64,000 bases of DNA, from contig NZ_VSSR01000002.1 in assembly GCF_008123515.1 (NCBI RefSeq), forward strand, positions 62,001 to 126,000, read 5' to 3'. The notes beneath the pieces were generated by a model. It saw only the letters and a list, made by a program, of their open reading frames with translations. It searched no databases and was not told the DNA's origin. Of this stretch, positions 56,666 through 64,000 are shown piece by piece (position 1 is the first letter of the stretch; each line of letters begins with the position of its first letter). The DNA is from Bradyrhizobium cytisi. Its GTDB lineage: Bacteria > Pseudomonadota > Alphaproteobacteria > Rhizobiales > Xanthobacteraceae. Made by a program: the position numbers and the translations under genes.

Positions 56666-58561
56666 ATGCTTCCGCGTGGCGTCTGCTTGACGGCTTTTTT
56701 GATCAGTACCTCGATGCTGGCGGCGAGCATCAGTGCATCCGCCCAGCCCCATGGAAGGGGTGGACCACCAGGGCCGGCCGCAGCGCCGGCTGCACGGCCG
56801 GCAGCGCCACCCGCAATGGCGCGTCCTGCGGCGCCGCCAGCCATGGCCCGCCCTGCCGCGCCACCAGCCATGGCGCGTCCCGCCGCGCCGGCATTCCATC
56901 CGCCGGCCATGGCGCAGCGACCGGCGATGGCGCCACACATCGCCGCACCGCCGCCGCGTCCGGCGCCCCACTTCGCTGCACCGCCGCCGCGGGCTGCCCC
57001 GCACATGGCCCCGCCGCACACGGCCCCGCACCTGGCAACGCCGCGGCCTGAATTCCATCGGCCGCCGCCTGCACCGCAACGTCCGGCCATGGCGCCGCGG
57101 CCGACGCCGCATATCGCCGCGCCGTCGCGCCCAAGCGCGCCGCCGGCCGTGAGCGAGCGGCTGTCGCGACAGGGGCAGATCGATCAGCGCGCGCAACAGC
57201 ATCAGCAGCAGATCCAGCAGCACCAGCAGATGGTGCAGCAGCGGCAGCGCGACGTGCTATCGCGCCAGACGACGGAGCGCCAGACCCGCATCGATCGGCT
57301 CCAGCAGCGCGTGCAGCAACTCCAGTCGCAAAAGCCGGAAGGTGCGCGCGCGCAGCGGACGCAAGAACGCATGCTGCAATCGCAGAACCGCCTGCTCCAG
57401 CGCGAGCAACGCGCGCAGCAGGGCGATCTGGCGCGCCAGCAAAGGCTGGGACAGGCTCCCGCTGCAACAGCTGCAGCGGCGGCCGCCGCGCGGGCTGCCG
57501 AGCGCGGGCGCTTTGCCGCGCGGTTCCGCGAGCAAGCCAATGCGCAAAGCCAGGCGGCGCTTATCGCTCGCCAAAGCGGCTGGGCGCCCCGGCAGGCCTG
57601 GCGGCACCGCCATCCGGCGGCCTTCGTGGCATGGCTTGGACCGGTGTTCTGGCCTTACGCCTATTCCGACATTTTTGACTACACGTTCTGGCCCCAAGCC
57701 TACGAGCCCGGCTATTGGGCCTACGCCTATGACGACCTCGTCGACACCGTGTTCTGGGGCGGGGACAGCAGCCCCTACTCCGCCTATGCCAGCACCAACC
57801 CGTATGACTATCCGCAAGCCGGCGGCGGCTATCCCGCGCGCCAGCGCGCCAGCGTGAGCCCGCAGACGCTCAAGCAATTGTGCGGCACGCCGGACAAGGG
57901 CGTCACGGCGTGGCCGCTCGCCGATATCGCGCGAGCCGTGCGGCCGACGCCGGAGCAACGCGCGCTGCTCGACGAATTGAAGGCCGCGGCGGCCAACGCT
58001 GCCGGCGTGTTCAAGGACTCCTGCGCGGAAACTTATGCGTTGACGCCGCCCGGCCGCTTGCGGGCGATGATGAACCGCGTCAGTGCGACGCTGGAAGCGG
58101 TCAAGATCGTGCGGCCGGCACTGGAGAATTTTTACAACTCGCTCAGTGACGAGCAGCAGGCGCGCTTCAACGCGCTCGGCCCCAATGTTGGCGAGCGCTC
58201 GCCGCCGCAGCAGCAAGCCAGTGCCCAAACCACTGCCGAGGGCTGCGGCGATCCGAAGTCCGGCCTCACCCAGTTGCCGATCCAAAGGATCGAGGCCGTG
58301 CTCCACCCCGCGGGCAAGCAAAAGGACGCGCTCGACCGCCTCAGCGAAGCGACGGCCAAAGGTGTCGAAGACCTGCAGGCGGCCTGCCCGAACGATGTAC
58401 CGCTGACGCCGGTCGGGCGGCTAGAGGCGATGCAGCACCGGCTCGAGGCCATGGTGAGCGCCGCCAAGCTGGTCGAGCCGGCCCTGGACGAGTTCTATGC
58501 GACGCTGAGCAGCGAGCAAAAGGCGCGCTTCAACACGCTGCAACAGGTCGCTGGTCCCTAG
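56666..58561 (+). CDS. Secreted Pro/Ala-rich protein with duplicated C-terminal module
   Basis: The 631-residue protein has a signal peptide (about 1-28). A low-complexity region follows, with tandem ARPAAPPAM units (about 45-75), then a Gln/Arg-rich coiled-coil stretch (about 165-300) and an aromatic segment (WPYAYSDIFDYTFWPQAYEP). Two copies of a helical module form the C-terminus, each starting with CGxPxxG, then CxxxxxLTPxGRLxAM, and ending DEQQARFNALG or SEQKARFNTLQ. That pattern resembles the LTxxQ (Spy/CpxP) family. A periplasmic or surface role is likely; the function is unknown. GGGAGC precedes the ATG. Confidence 0.8.
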   Translation: MLPRGVCLTAFLISTSMLAASISASAQPHGRGGPPGPAAAPAARPAAPPAMARPAAPPAMARPAAPPAMARPAAPAFHPPAMAQRPAMAPHIAAPPPRPAPHFAAPPPRAAPHMAPPHTAPHLATPRPEFHRPPPAPQRPAMAPRPTPHIAAPSRPSAPPAVSERLSRQGQIDQRAQQHQQQIQQHQQMVQQRQRDVLSRQTTERQTRIDRLQQRVQQLQSQKPEGARAQRTQERMLQSQNRLLQREQRAQQGDLARQQRLGQAPAATAAAAAAARAAERGRFAARFREQANAQSQAALIARQSGWAPRQAWRHRHPAAFVAWLGPVFWPYAYSDIFDYTFWPQAYEPGYWAYAYDDLVDTVFWGGDSSPYSAYASTNPYDYPQAGGGYPARQRASVSPQTLKQLCGTPDKGVTAWPLADIARAVRPTPEQRALLDELKAAAANAAGVFKDSCAETYALTPPGRLRAMMNRVSATLEAVKIVRPALENFYNSLSDEQQARFNALGPNVGERSPPQQQASAQTTAEGCGDPKSGLTQLPIQRIEAVLHPAGKQKDALDRLSEATAKGVEDLQAACPNDVPLTPVGRLEAMQHRLEAMVSAAKLVEPALDEFYATLSSEQKARFNTLQQVAGP

Positions 58562-58582
58562 GCACATAAGCGGAGCTATGAC

Positions 58583-58623
58583 GTAAGCTAGTTATTGACA
58601 TATGTCAGCTATTAGCTTACATG
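58583..58623 (+). promoter_or_regulatory. Promoter and 38-bp palindromic operator of the higBA locus
   Basis: GTAAGCTA (58583-58590) is mirrored by TAGCTTAC (58613-58620), and an inner palindrome TGACATATGTCA (58596-58607) shares the same centre. TTGACA (58595-58600) and TACATG (58618-58623) are spaced by 17 nt. Autoregulation by the antitoxin or the HigBA complex is expected. Confidence 0.75.
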
Positions 58624-58632
58624 CTTGAAGCT

Positions 58633-58911
58633 ATGATCAGAGGCTTCAAGAGCAAGGCTCTCGCGGAGCTTTGGGAAAAGGGACGAACAGCGAAAATCGA
58701 CGCGAAAATGCACGCGCGGATTTTTCGTCGTCTTGATCGCCTGGATGCAGCTGCAGTGCCCGAGGAAGTGAATATCCCGGGCTTTGATTTCCATGCCTTG
58801 CGAGGCTTTAAGCCAACGCGCTATTCGGTCCACGTGAACGGGCCGTGGTGCATCACGTTCGAATTCGAGGCCGGCGACGCCTGTCGGATCGACTTCGAAC
58901 AATATCACTGA
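58633..58911 (+). CDS. higB: HigB-family toxin (RelE/ParE superfamily)
   Basis: The 92-residue protein has the HigB start MIRGFKSKALAELWEKG, LDRLDAAAVPEEVNIPGFDF and the C-terminal RYSVHVNGPWCITFEFEAGD and RIDFEQYH. HigB toxins are ribosome-dependent mRNA endonucleases. ATG 58633 matches the family; an in-frame ATG at 58621 would fall inside the predicted -10. It lies 11 nt before the antitoxin, in the toxin-first order typical of hig loci. Confidence 0.93.
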   Translation: MIRGFKSKALAELWEKGRTAKIDAKMHARIFRRLDRLDAAAVPEEVNIPGFDFHALRGFKPTRYSVHVNGPWCITFEFEAGDACRIDFEQYH

Positions 58912-58922
58912 GAGAGACGATC

Positions 58923-59237
58923 ATGGCTCATGTCACGAAACGTAATCCTGATCGCTGCCCGACCCACCCCGGCGCGTTGCTGAGGGAGGACGTGATTCCG
59001 GCGACCGGCAAGACCAAGGCCGAGATTGCGCAGCTTCTCGGCATTTCCCGCCAGCACCTCTACGACATTTTGCGCGAGCGCAAACCGGTCTCGCCGGGCG
59101 TTGCTGTTCGGCTCGGCAAGTTGTTCGGAGATGGCGCCGGAGTTTGGGTGCGCATGCAGGCAGCCTATGATACTTGGCACGCGGAACGGGAAGAGGACGT
59201 GAGCGGAATCCCCACGCTCCGCCCCAGGGCCGCATGA
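58923..59237 (+). CDS. higA: HigA-family antitoxin
   Basis: The 104-residue protein has an XRE helix-turn-helix (TKAEIAQLLGISRQHLYDIL, residues 30-49), the HigA opening RCPTHPGALLREDVIPATGK and VAVRLGKLFGDGAGVWVRMQ. It neutralises HigB and should repress the promoter through the upstream palindrome. ATG 58923 has GAGAGA upstream. An open frame from 58845 shadows higB. Confidence 0.95.
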   Translation: MAHVTKRNPDRCPTHPGALLREDVIPATGKTKAEIAQLLGISRQHLYDILRERKPVSPGVAVRLGKLFGDGAGVWVRMQAAYDTWHAEREEDVSGIPTLRPRAA

Positions 59238-59429
59238 ACACCGCCCAGATCAGTTTCGTCATGCGCCGGCGTTTGAAGGCGGCGTCGCATTCTCTCGTTG
59301 CAACGTGGCCAAACGCCGTGGATGACGTAGTCGCCCAGCCTCAAAGCTCGACGAGAGCATGCCTGTCCGGGCCGCGGCTCGCCGTGAGACTGCGGTGGCA
59401 CGGAATGCAAGCGACAGCCTCGTTCCTCC

Positions 59430-59666
59430 TCATGCGCTGGAAATCGTCTCCTGCCGCGCGCCATTCGTGCTTGCGATCGCTTGAGGCCGCTCTATCTCAT
59501 TTGCGCTAGCGGCGTTGCATTGCTGGAAGTATGAAGACAGCTCAAGATCGGCCAGGTGGTCCCAGTATTCTGCTTCTGCGAGCAGCTTCCATTTGTTCAT
59601 GCTGTTGTAGGCGGCCTGTTGACGGCACAGCGAACCCATCGCACGCAAGCGTTGCACCTTCTCCAC
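59430..59666 (-). CDS. Small protein, Bradyrhizobium-type orphan family
   Basis: The 78-residue protein starts at GTG 59666 (MEKVQRLRAMGSLCRQQAAY), with AGGGAGG upstream, an unusually good ribosome site. The core AAYNSMNKWKLLAEAEYWDH is one I recall from many small hypothetical proteins of Bradyrhizobium, where several paralogues exist. It is helical, acidic in the middle, with two Cys and two Trp, and has no membrane segment. The function is unknown. Confidence 0.7.
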   Translation of the reverse strand: MEKVQRLRAMGSLCRQQAAYNSMNKWKLLAEAEYWDHLADLELSSYFQQCNAASANEIERPQAIASTNGARQETISSA

Positions 59667-59954
59667 TGCGAACCTCCCTTCGCGCTTGTTTGTTTTACAA
59701 GCGCATTCGTGTTGTCACAGCTTTGCAGATTGAATTGACGAGCGATAGTCCGGTGTTTGACGGTCATCGATGATAGCGCAATCGTCTGACTTTTCACCGA
59801 ATAGTCGAGCCGAACGACGCGGGCACTGACGGCAGCAAAAGGCGCTGCGCAGAATGACCGCTCTTTCGGCCTGCGCTCTACGAGGCGCATTCCATTTCAG
59901 GACTGAAATTTTAATTGTGAGCGGCCGTTCCTGGATGGTGGTTAGCTCGTGATC

Positions 59955-60037
59955 AGACCGGGCCGGACAAAGTTTGATCCCGAAACTATTTTGGCCCGGC
60001 CAATTGGACTGCAAGACCGCCTTCGGCGGTCTTTCCT
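59955..60037 (+). ncRNA. Candidate small RNA ending in a terminator hairpin
   Basis: CCGGGCC (59958-59964) pairs with GGCCCGG (59993-59999), with the inner stem AGTTT/AAACT (59971-59975, 59983-59987). Then AAGACCGCC-TTC-GGCGGTCTT (60013-60033) is followed by TCCTT. Two hairpins with a terminal U-rich end suit a small RNA on the plus strand. The 5' end and promoter are not evident, so the call is tentative. Confidence 0.4.
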
Positions 60038-60080
60038 TATGGCCGCAAAAAATCGCCAGCCTTGCCACGCCGATCACAAC

Positions 60081-60154
60081 AATGGCCCCGACGATGACAC
60101 GTCGGGGCCATTCAAGATCGGCAGGCAGGGTACATCCGCCGTGCCTGCCGATCT
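60081..60154. repeat. Two adjacent perfect hairpins
   Basis: AATGGCCCCGAC-N8-GTCGGGGCCATT (60081-60112, 12-bp stem) is followed after 2 nt by AGATCGGCAGGCA-N14-TGCCTGCCGATCT (60115-60154, 13-bp stem). Both are exact. The first is a plausible bidirectional terminator, although no long U-run follows. They may belong to a structured RNA, or form the 3' end of the leftward gene at 60378. Confidence 0.75.
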
Positions 60155-60377
60155 CTGATGCCTCTGATTACCGCATCCGATCTTGCACAGACTGAGGCGC
60201 GGCTGCGGCATCGGGGTGATGATATTCAGCCTGAAAGCTGAAGGCTGTCCACCTCTCGCTGGTAGTACTCCAACCAGCTCGCTGAGCCGTGGCCTCATCG
60301 CTGGTCAACGCAGATTGCTTGCCGCGCGAGAACCGGCTCGACGCTCCTGTCAAACTCGATCTTCTAGCCCGGTACTG

Positions 60378-60641
60378 CTAGTCGCAACGGCGGACCCTGC
60401 GGACCGAACCGTCGTCACGCTCGATTGTGACGGTGCGGCATCCGCGATATCCGCGATCATATCCGTAGGCGCGATAAGCGGGTCGATCATACTCCCGGTA
60501 GTAACGCTGCTCCGGGCCCACTCTTACGCCGCCGAGCGGAGTATCAACGGCAACTTGAGCTGACGCGGGTGCAATGGATATCGGCGTGGCGACAGCGAAA
60601 CCAGCAACCGCCAGCACACCAGCCAGTAACAGTGTTCTCAT
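60378..60641 (-). CDS. Small secreted Arg/Tyr-rich protein
   Basis: The 87-residue protein has a signal peptide (MRTLLLAGVLAVAGFAVATP, cleaved near APASAQ). The mature part is Tyr/Arg/Gly-rich (PEQRYYREYDRPAYRAYGYD), ending in CRTVTIERDDGSVRRVRRCD with two Cys that could form a disulfide. Similar short periplasmic proteins are common and unstudied in this group. Start ATG 60641 has GGAGGAAAC upstream; the open frame to 60719 is unlikely. Confidence 0.8.
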   Translation of the reverse strand: MRTLLLAGVLAVAGFAVATPISIAPASAQVAVDTPLGGVRVGPEQRYYREYDRPAYRAYGYDRGYRGCRTVTIERDDGSVRRVRRCD

Positions 60642-60908
60642 GAGAGTTTCCTCCTGAGTGATTGTGTCGTTTTCCAACATCCCAGACGGGGGCAAGGTTC
60701 CTGCGCGAACCTTATCCAAATGGCGGGTGGCTCAGATTTTGGCCGCCCGCTTCGGACGGATACGGACACCAGCCCCGCCGCGCATGTTCCTGAACCGTTG
60801 AGGGTCATTCGCGACCCGGTCGAGCCGGCAGCGCCGGCCGCCCGAAAGGCATATGCGATCGCCCTGCGGCGAGCCCGGACAGCCGATCGAACCTAATTTC
60901 ATCGCGCT

Positions 60909-61772
60909 CTACACAAATGTCCGATGCCGTTCGATGCAAGTCCGTAGCACCTCGTCCATCGGCTTGCCCCACCAATCGTTGGAGAAGATCTCGATTTCCG
61001 AATAGCCGGCAAAACCCTGCGCCTCGACGGCCGCGCGCGCCGACTTGATGTCGATGACGCCGTCGCCCATCATGCCGCGGTCGTTGAGGATGTCCCTGGT
61101 GGGCACCAGCCAGTCGCAGACGTGGAACGCGAGCAGGCGGTCCTTGCCGGCCCGTGCGATCTGCCCCGACAGCTCCGGATCCCACCAGATGTGATAAACA
61201 TCGAGCGCGACGCCGAGCATGCCGGTGCGGCCGGGGTCGAGCCGGTCGCAGATGTCGAGCGCCTGCTTTGTCGTGTTGACGCAGGCGCGGTCGGCGGCAT
61301 AGGCGGGATGCAGCGGCTCGATCGCCAGCGGCAGCTTTGCCTGCTTGGCGTAATCGAGCATGTCGGCGAGAGCTTCCTCGACCTGCCCGCGCGCCGCCGC
61401 GATATCTTTCGACGCTTCGCTGCCGGGCCGGGAATATTGCGGCAGGCCGCCGACGACGAGCACGATGCAGGGCGCGCCAAGCGCCTTGGCCTCATCGACG
61501 CAGCGGCGGTTGTCGTCACGCACTTCGGCGCGGCGCGATGCGTCCGACGTGAACATGCCGCCGCGACAATAGCCCGAAAGATCAAGCCCTGCATCGCGCA
61601 CCGCGCGCGCCGCGCGATCGAGGCCCACGGTCGCGACCTGATCGCGCCAGGGATCGATGGCGCGGATGCCGTGCCTGGCGCAGGCCTCGACGGTCTGGAC
61701 GAGGTCACCCTGCTTGCGGACTGTCGCCGTGTTCAGCGACAGCCAGCGATGGTCGGACGAGAAATCGCGCAT
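60909..61772 (-). CDS. Sugar phosphate isomerase/epimerase family TIM-barrel protein
   Basis: The 287-residue xylose isomerase-like barrel has LSLNTATVRKQGDLVQTVEA, the metal-ligand regions LPLAIEPLHP (Glu) and LDVYHIWWD (Asp/His), and FHVCDWL. The C-terminus is GFAGYSEIEIFSNDWWGKP. It should isomerise or epimerise a sugar or a keto-sugar. Its ATG shares one base with the stop of the DUF993 gene (TGATG), so the two are coupled. It is the last gene of a catabolic operon that runs off the window. Confidence 0.9.
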   Translation of the reverse strand: MRDFSSDHRWLSLNTATVRKQGDLVQTVEACARHGIRAIDPWRDQVATVGLDRAARAVRDAGLDLSGYCRGGMFTSDASRRAEVRDDNRRCVDEAKALGAPCIVLVVGGLPQYSRPGSEASKDIAAARGQVEEALADMLDYAKQAKLPLAIEPLHPAYAADRACVNTTKQALDICDRLDPGRTGMLGVALDVYHIWWDPELSGQIARAGKDRLLAFHVCDWLVPTRDILNDRGMMGDGVIDIKSARAAVEAQGFAGYSEIEIFSNDWWGKPMDEVLRTCIERHRTFV

Positions 61773-62962
61773 CAGGCGTCGATCCCGTGCGCGGCCAGCA
61801 CGGTCTTCATCCGCCGCGTCGCCAGTTCGGGTTTGGCGAGCAGGCCGGCCTGATCGGCGAGCCGGAACAGCTCGGCCAGATGCAGCATCGAGCGCGCGCT
61901 CTCCCGGCCGCCGACCATGGTGAAATGGTCCTGATGGCCGTTGAGATACGCCATGAACACGACGCCGGTCTTGTAGAAGCGTGTCGGCGCCTTGAAGATG
62001 TGGCGCGACAACGGCACCGTCGGCCCAAGCACGTCGTGGAAGCCGGCCTCGTCGCCCGCAGCCAGCCGCGACAGCGCGTAGGATGCTGCGGGCGCAATGG
62101 CATCGAAGATGCCGAGCAGCGCGTGTGAAAAGCCTTGGCTATCGCCAGCGATCAGCTCCGCATAGTTGAAATCGTCACCGGTGTACATCTTGATGCGCTT
62201 GTCGAGGCGACGGCGCATGTCGATCTCGCGCTGCTTGTCGAGCAGCGAGACTTTCACCCCATCGACCTTCGCGGCATTGCCGTTGATGATGGCCACCGCC
62301 GTGTCCATCGCCTTGTCGAGATCCTTGGTGCCCCAATATCCCGTCAGCGCCGGATCGAACATGTCGCCGAGCCAGTGGATGATCACGGGCTCTCGGACTT
62401 GCGTGAGCACACGGTCATAGACCTTCGCGTAGTCGTCGGCGTTGCGGCCGAGCTTGGCCAGCGCGCGCGACGCCATCAAAATGATGCGGCCGCCGACCTT
62501 CTCGACCGCCGAAATTTGCTCCTCATAGGCGCGGATCACGTCGTCGAGGCTCTTGGCGTCCTCCACGGCGAGATGGTCGGTGCCGGCGCCTGAGAACACC
62601 AGCGCATTGCGGCGCTTGGCGGCGGACACCGAGCGCGTGATCAGCTCCAGCGAGGTCGGCCAGTCCAGCCCCATGCCGCGCTGCGCGGTGTCCATGGCTT
62701 CGGCCACGCCGAGGCCGAGATCCCAGACGTGCTCGCGGAAGGCGATGGTCTTGTCCCAGTCGACGGCCACAGAAAGCCAGGGATCGTTGTCGGCAAAGGG
62801 ATCGGCCACCGTATGCACGGCGGAGAAGGCGATCCGGTTGAGCGGTCCGTCGAGCTTTGCGGGGAACGTGCGCGAGGCCGCAAGCCGGTAGGTCTCGATC
62901 GAACGGTCGGCCTTCGGCAACTTGAGCGACAATGACGACATCGGCGGGACGGGCTTGTTCAT
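61772..62962 (-). CDS. DUF993 protein (dihydrodipicolinate synthase-like)
   Basis: The 396-residue protein is of the DUF993 type, related to the DapA/aldolase barrel. Blocks visible are LNRIAFSAVHTVADPFADND, DWPTSLELITRSVSAAK, VIIHWLGDMFDPALTGYWGT and RIKMYTGDDFNYAELIAGDS, whose lysine may be the Schiff-base residue. An aldolase or dehydratase step on a sugar acid is the best guess. GAGAGG precedes ATG 62962. It is coupled to the TIM-barrel gene downstream and separated from the dehydrogenase gene by a palindromic repeat. Confidence 0.88.
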   Translation of the reverse strand: MNKPVPPMSSLSLKLPKADRSIETYRLAASRTFPAKLDGPLNRIAFSAVHTVADPFADNDPWLSVAVDWDKTIAFREHVWDLGLGVAEAMDTAQRGMGLDWPTSLELITRSVSAAKRRNALVFSGAGTDHLAVEDAKSLDDVIRAYEEQISAVEKVGGRIILMASRALAKLGRNADDYAKVYDRVLTQVREPVIIHWLGDMFDPALTGYWGTKDLDKAMDTAVAIINGNAAKVDGVKVSLLDKQREIDMRRRLDKRIKMYTGDDFNYAELIAGDSQGFSHALLGIFDAIAPAASYALSRLAAGDEAGFHDVLGPTVPLSRHIFKAPTRFYKTGVVFMAYLNGHQDHFTMVGGRESARSMLHLAELFRLADQAGLLAKPELATRRMKTVLAAHGIDA

Positions 62963-62978
62963 GATTTCGAACCTCTCC

Positions 62979-63102
62979 CCGTCATTGCGAGGAGCCACCC
63001 GGTCCGGCCTTTGGCCGGCCGGATGATAAACTCCGCGACGAAGCAATCCAGACCGTCGCCGCGGAGGGACACTGGATTGCTTCGCTTCGCTCGCAATGAC
63101 GG
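62979..63102. repeat. Dispersed palindromic (REP-like) element, copy 2
   Basis: CCGTCATTGCGAGGAGCC (left) and TTCGCTTCGCTCGCAATGACGG (right) match the arms of copy 1 at 14227-14303. Here the interior is expanded and holds its own palindrome, GGTCCGGCC-TTT-GGCCGGCC. It separates two genes of one operon. Confidence 0.85.
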
Positions 63103-63134
63103 CTTGGTAAACATCGCGACTTATCCAATAGACT

Positions 63135-64000
63135 TCAGGCCTTGATCGGGGCGACGTCGATCCAGCGCCGCTCCTTCCAGCTCTTCAGCGCGCATTCGGC
63201 GAGCTGCACGCCCTTGACGCCCTCGAGCAGCGTGAACTTGTAGGGCGCATCCTCGTAGACGTGGCGGATGAACATCTCCCACTGCTCCCTAAAGCCGTTG
63301 TCGTAGGTGACGTTATCAGGCAGCTTCTGCCAGTCGCCGTAAAAATCATGCAGCCGCTTCTCGTCGGGATTCCACAGCGGTCGGGGCGTTGCCTGCCGCG
63401 GCTGGATCATGCAGTCGGTGAGACCCGCGACCGCCGAGCCATGCGTGCCGTCGACCTGGAAGGTGACGAGGTCATCCCGATAGACACGCGTGACCCAGGA
63501 CATGTTGATGTGTGCGATGACGCCACCCTCGAGCTGGAAGGTCGCGTAGGCGGAATCATCCGCGGTCGCCCTGTACTTCTTGCCCTGCTCGTCAAAACGC
63601 TCGGGAATGTCGGTGTTGCCGATACAGACCACGCTCTGGACGTTGCCAAAGAGATTGTCGAGCACGTAGCGCCAGTGGCAGACCATGTCCAGAATGATCC
63701 CGCCGCCGTCCTCGTCGCGGTAATTCCAGGACGGCCGCTGCGCCTCCTGCCAGCCGCCTTCGAACACCCAATAGCCGAACTCGCCGCGCACCGAGAGGAT
63801 GCGGCCGAAGAAGCCGGAGTCGCGCAGGAAGGCGATCTTCTTCAGGCCGGGCAGGAACAGCTTGTCCTGCACCGTTCCGTGCTTGACACCCTTGGCATTG
63901 GCGAGCTTGACGACCTCGAGCGCCTCCTCAAAACTCGTCGCGATCGGCTTCTCGCAATAGACGTGCTTGCCGGCGTTGATGGCCTGTGTCAGCAGGCCGG
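63135..64000 (-). CDS. Gfo/Idh/MocA family oxidoreductase (N-terminus outside window)
   Basis: The frame is open to the right edge. About 288 residues are visible. The family signature CEKPIA follows [14 protein letters not shown] at the N-terminal side, then [20 protein letters not shown] carries the conserved His of the active site, and the C-terminal half is the beta-sheet domain. It probably oxidises a sugar or inositol derivative with NAD(P). It is the first visible gene of the leftward operon with the DUF993 and TIM-barrel genes. An ATG at 63872 is internal, not the start. Confidence 0.92.
   Translation of the reverse strand, partial: GLLTQAINAGKHVYCEKPIATSFEEALEVVKLANAKGVKHGTVQDKLFLPGLKKIAFLRDSGFFGRILSVRGEFGYWVFEGGWQEAQRPSWNYRDEDGGGIILDMVCHWRYVLDNLFGNVQSVVCIGNTDIPERFDEQGKKYRATADDSAYATFQLEGGVIAHINMSWVTRVYRDDLVTFQVDGTHGSAVAGLTDCMIQPRQATPRPLWNPDEKRLHDFYGDWQKLPDNVTYDNGFREQWEMFIRHVYEDAPYKFTLLEGVKGVQLAECALKSWKERRWIDVAPIKA

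Larger units (their letters stand above)
59667..60377. other. 711-nt non-coding region with several stem-loops
   Basis: No ORF here has a ribosome site or recognisable protein; the short frames have atypical composition. The stretch contains a possible small RNA (59955-60037), two strong adjacent hairpins (60081-60112 and 60115-60154) and a short ATTTCAG/CTGAAAT dyad near 59895. It lies downstream of two convergent-leaning small genes and is otherwise empty. Confidence 0.65.

Noticed and set aside
59715..60077. 120-residue open frame on the minus strand in the non-coding stretch
   Set aside because: It has no ribosome site, atypical composition, and overlaps the candidate RNA hairpins. I could not support it as a gene.

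Overview
The window reads as chromosomal DNA of a high-GC alphaproteobacterium, most likely Bradyrhizobium or a close relative. The grounds are a phenylacetate (paa) operon, a class III-type PHA synthase with a phasin, a self-sufficient CYP102-type P450, a small Trp/Cys-containing orphan protein of a kind I remember from Bradyrhizobium, and dispersed palindromes built on CGTCATTGCGAGCGAAGC. No rRNA, tRNA, CRISPR array, transposase or integrase was seen. Genes are packed tightly, with many 1-4 nt stop/start overlaps that define operons. The species call is inference, since no database search was possible.

Layout. 1-3.3 kb: end of an alpha/beta hydrolase-OsmC fusion, then a MocR regulator divergent from an EamA exporter, with a repeat-rich operator between them. 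3.3-5.3 kb: YeeE/YedE sulfur-compound transporter and an NADPH:quinone reductase-type enzyme. 5.4-11.9 kb: phenylacetyl-CoA catabolism, transcribed leftward as paaX-paaA-paaB-paaC-paaD-paaE-paaI-paaK. 12-17.1 kb: lipase-like hydrolase, DUF445 membrane protein, phasin, GNAT, PhaC (class III type) and a short PhaE-like partner. 17.3-19.5 kb: hydrolase, SnoaL-like secreted protein, spermidine synthase-fold protein. 19.5-26.4 kb: a five-gene leftward lipid operon (small protein, lipase-like hydrolase, wax ester synthase/DGAT, epoxide hydrolase, P450-reductase fusion).

26.8-40.7 kb: a rightward block with two complete oligopeptide-type ABC importers bracketing a gamma-glutamyltransferase lacking a signal peptide and a DUF1028 protein. 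40.7-46.7 kb: an orphan enzyme-like gene, then a leftward signalling operon (secreted substrate-binding protein, histidine kinase, response regulator, receiver-adenylate cyclase). 46.8-51.9 kb: a TetR-adaptor-RND efflux operon with a well-formed operator and possibly a leaderless transcript. 52-56.6 kb: a two-subunit ThDP decarboxylase divergent from a stand-alone P450, a K+ channel-like protein and ornithine aminotransferase. 56.7-60.6 kb: a large secreted low-complexity protein with duplicated C-terminal modules, a HigBA toxin-antitoxin pair under a 38-bp palindrome, small ORFs, and a 0.7-kb non-coding stretch with several strong stem-loops, including a possible small RNA. 60.9-64 kb: a sugar-type catabolic operon (Gfo/Idh/MocA dehydrogenase running off the window, DUF993, xylose isomerase-like TIM barrel).

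The best candidates for undescribed biology are the P450/epoxide hydrolase/wax synthase lipid operon, the SBP-kinase-receiver-cyclase operon, the twin peptide importers around the GGT and DUF1028 genes, and the structured non-coding region near 60 kb. All positions and translations come from the sequence; family names come from recognised motifs and memory.
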